A stretch of 15,102 nucleotides of DNA from contig JALVYA010000042.1 in the NCBI GenBank assembly GCA_027038095.1, positions 1 to 15,102 on the forward strand, read 5' to 3'. The position numbers and the translations under genes are program-made. This stretch comes from Archaeoglobaceae archaeon (GTDB lineage Archaea > Halobacteriota > Archaeoglobi > Archaeoglobales > Archaeoglobaceae). Shown here piece by piece: positions 14,773 to 15,102 of this stretch. The notes under the pieces are model-generated. The model searched no databases, was not told where the DNA came from, and was given only the letters and a program-made list of their open reading frames with translations. The stretch's first letter is position 1; every line of letters starts with the position of its first letter.

Positions 14773-15092
14773 AGGCCGTACACCTCTTTCATGTACTTTA
14801 CGACCTTTCTGCCGAGTTCGGTAATTCTGTAGTACTTGTAACCGTCTCTTTCAATCAGCTCCACCAGACCGAGTTCTATGAGCGAGCTGTTACCGTTGTA
14901 CCTGTTACCCATTCCTCTCAGACAGCCAAGCACGTTTGAAGGGTCGCTACCTATTGCTCTCGCGATGTTTGCTAAGTAGTCAGAGTTTGGATGGACTGTA
15001 TCAAGATGTAAAAGTACTTTTTTTCTCAAAACGCTCTTATTTAACGATCTGAGTATGTGTGGGTCTATCGTGAACAGACTCTGAACGTGCAT
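14769..15092 (-). CDS. Winged-helix DNA-binding protein, putative transcription regulator
   Basis: This 107-residue protein has a single archaeal winged helix-turn-helix domain. LRKKVLLHLDTVHPNSDYLANIARAIGSDPSNVLGCLRGM (22-61) fits helix 1, helix 2 and the recognition helix, and LIELGLVELIERDGYKYYRITELGRKVVKYM (71-101) fits the beta-hairpin wing and final helix. No ligand domain, metal site or membrane segment is present. The ATG at 15092 follows GTGAT at short spacing, and an in-frame stop lies just upstream at 15099-15101, so the gene is complete. It overlaps the methyltransferase by four bases. It might control this pair or a remote promoter; targets are unknown. The closest general class is the archaeal regulators of unknown target with a DUF-type winged helix. 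Confidence 0.78.
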   Translation of the reverse strand: MHVQSLFTIDPHILRSLNKSVLRKKVLLHLDTVHPNSDYLANIARAIGSDPSNVLGCLRGMGNRYNGNSSLIELGLVELIERDGYKYYRITELGRKVVKYMKEVYGL

Positions 15093-15102
15093 AGCCCATC
15101 AC

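Noticed and set aside
1..15102. tRNA, rRNA, insertion sequence or integrated element
   Set aside because: No cloverleaf, rRNA segment, transposase, integrase or terminal repeat was seen on either strand.

Overview
The window reads as a hyperthermophilic euryarchaeon of the Archaeoglobales (Archaeoglobus, Ferroglobus or Geoglobus type). The ligase, Hel308 and the F420-dependent methylene-tetrahydromethanopterin dehydrogenase closely resemble the Archaeoglobus fulgidus proteins as I remember them. Arginine is coded mostly by AGG/AGA and isoleucine often by ATA, and promoters have archaeal TATA boxes, some placed for leaderless transcripts. The species cannot be fixed from the sequence alone. 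It looks like ordinary chromosomal housekeeping DNA: there is no insertion sequence, CRISPR array, tRNA or rRNA.

Layout. At 1-1486 (-) lies most of a type IV pilus/secretion ATPase that runs off the left edge. At 1567-2214 (-) is a short FdhD-family sulfurtransferase, divergent from an ATP-dependent DNA ligase (2314-3990, +). The ligase converges on a five-gene minus-strand cluster, transcribed priS, gins15, rpl44e, rps27e, mat (7421 down to 4018), which joins replication initiation, two zinc-ribbon ribosomal proteins and S-adenosylmethionine synthesis. Divergent from priS is a plus-strand group: a stand-alone Cas4-family nuclease (7458-8012), Hel308 helicase (8153-10261) and an unrecognised helical protein (10287-10733). 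An acetyl-CoA synthetase (10781-12736, -) follows. A 300-base regulatory gap separates it from divergent mtd (13057-13875, +). The right edge holds an overlapping minus-strand pair, a winged-helix regulator (14769-15092) and a methyltransferase (13876-14772).

How the genes fit together. About half the window serves DNA replication and repair: primase small subunit, GINS, ligase, Cas4-like nuclease and Hel308 fork helicase. This matches the known archaeal habit of linking priS/gins with L44e and S27e. Acs and Mtd are central C1/C2 carbon enzymes: Acs activates acetate to acetyl-CoA and Mtd is a step of the tetrahydromethanopterin C1 branch. They share a divergent control region carrying a 17-base direct repeat and a dyad at the probable acs transcription start.

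No clearly new defence or mobile system is visible. The best leads are the catalytically intact orphan Cas4 beside Hel308 and an unknown helical protein, the acs/mtd operator-like repeats, the 16-base palindrome over the pilus ATPase start codons, and the regulator-methyltransferase pair.
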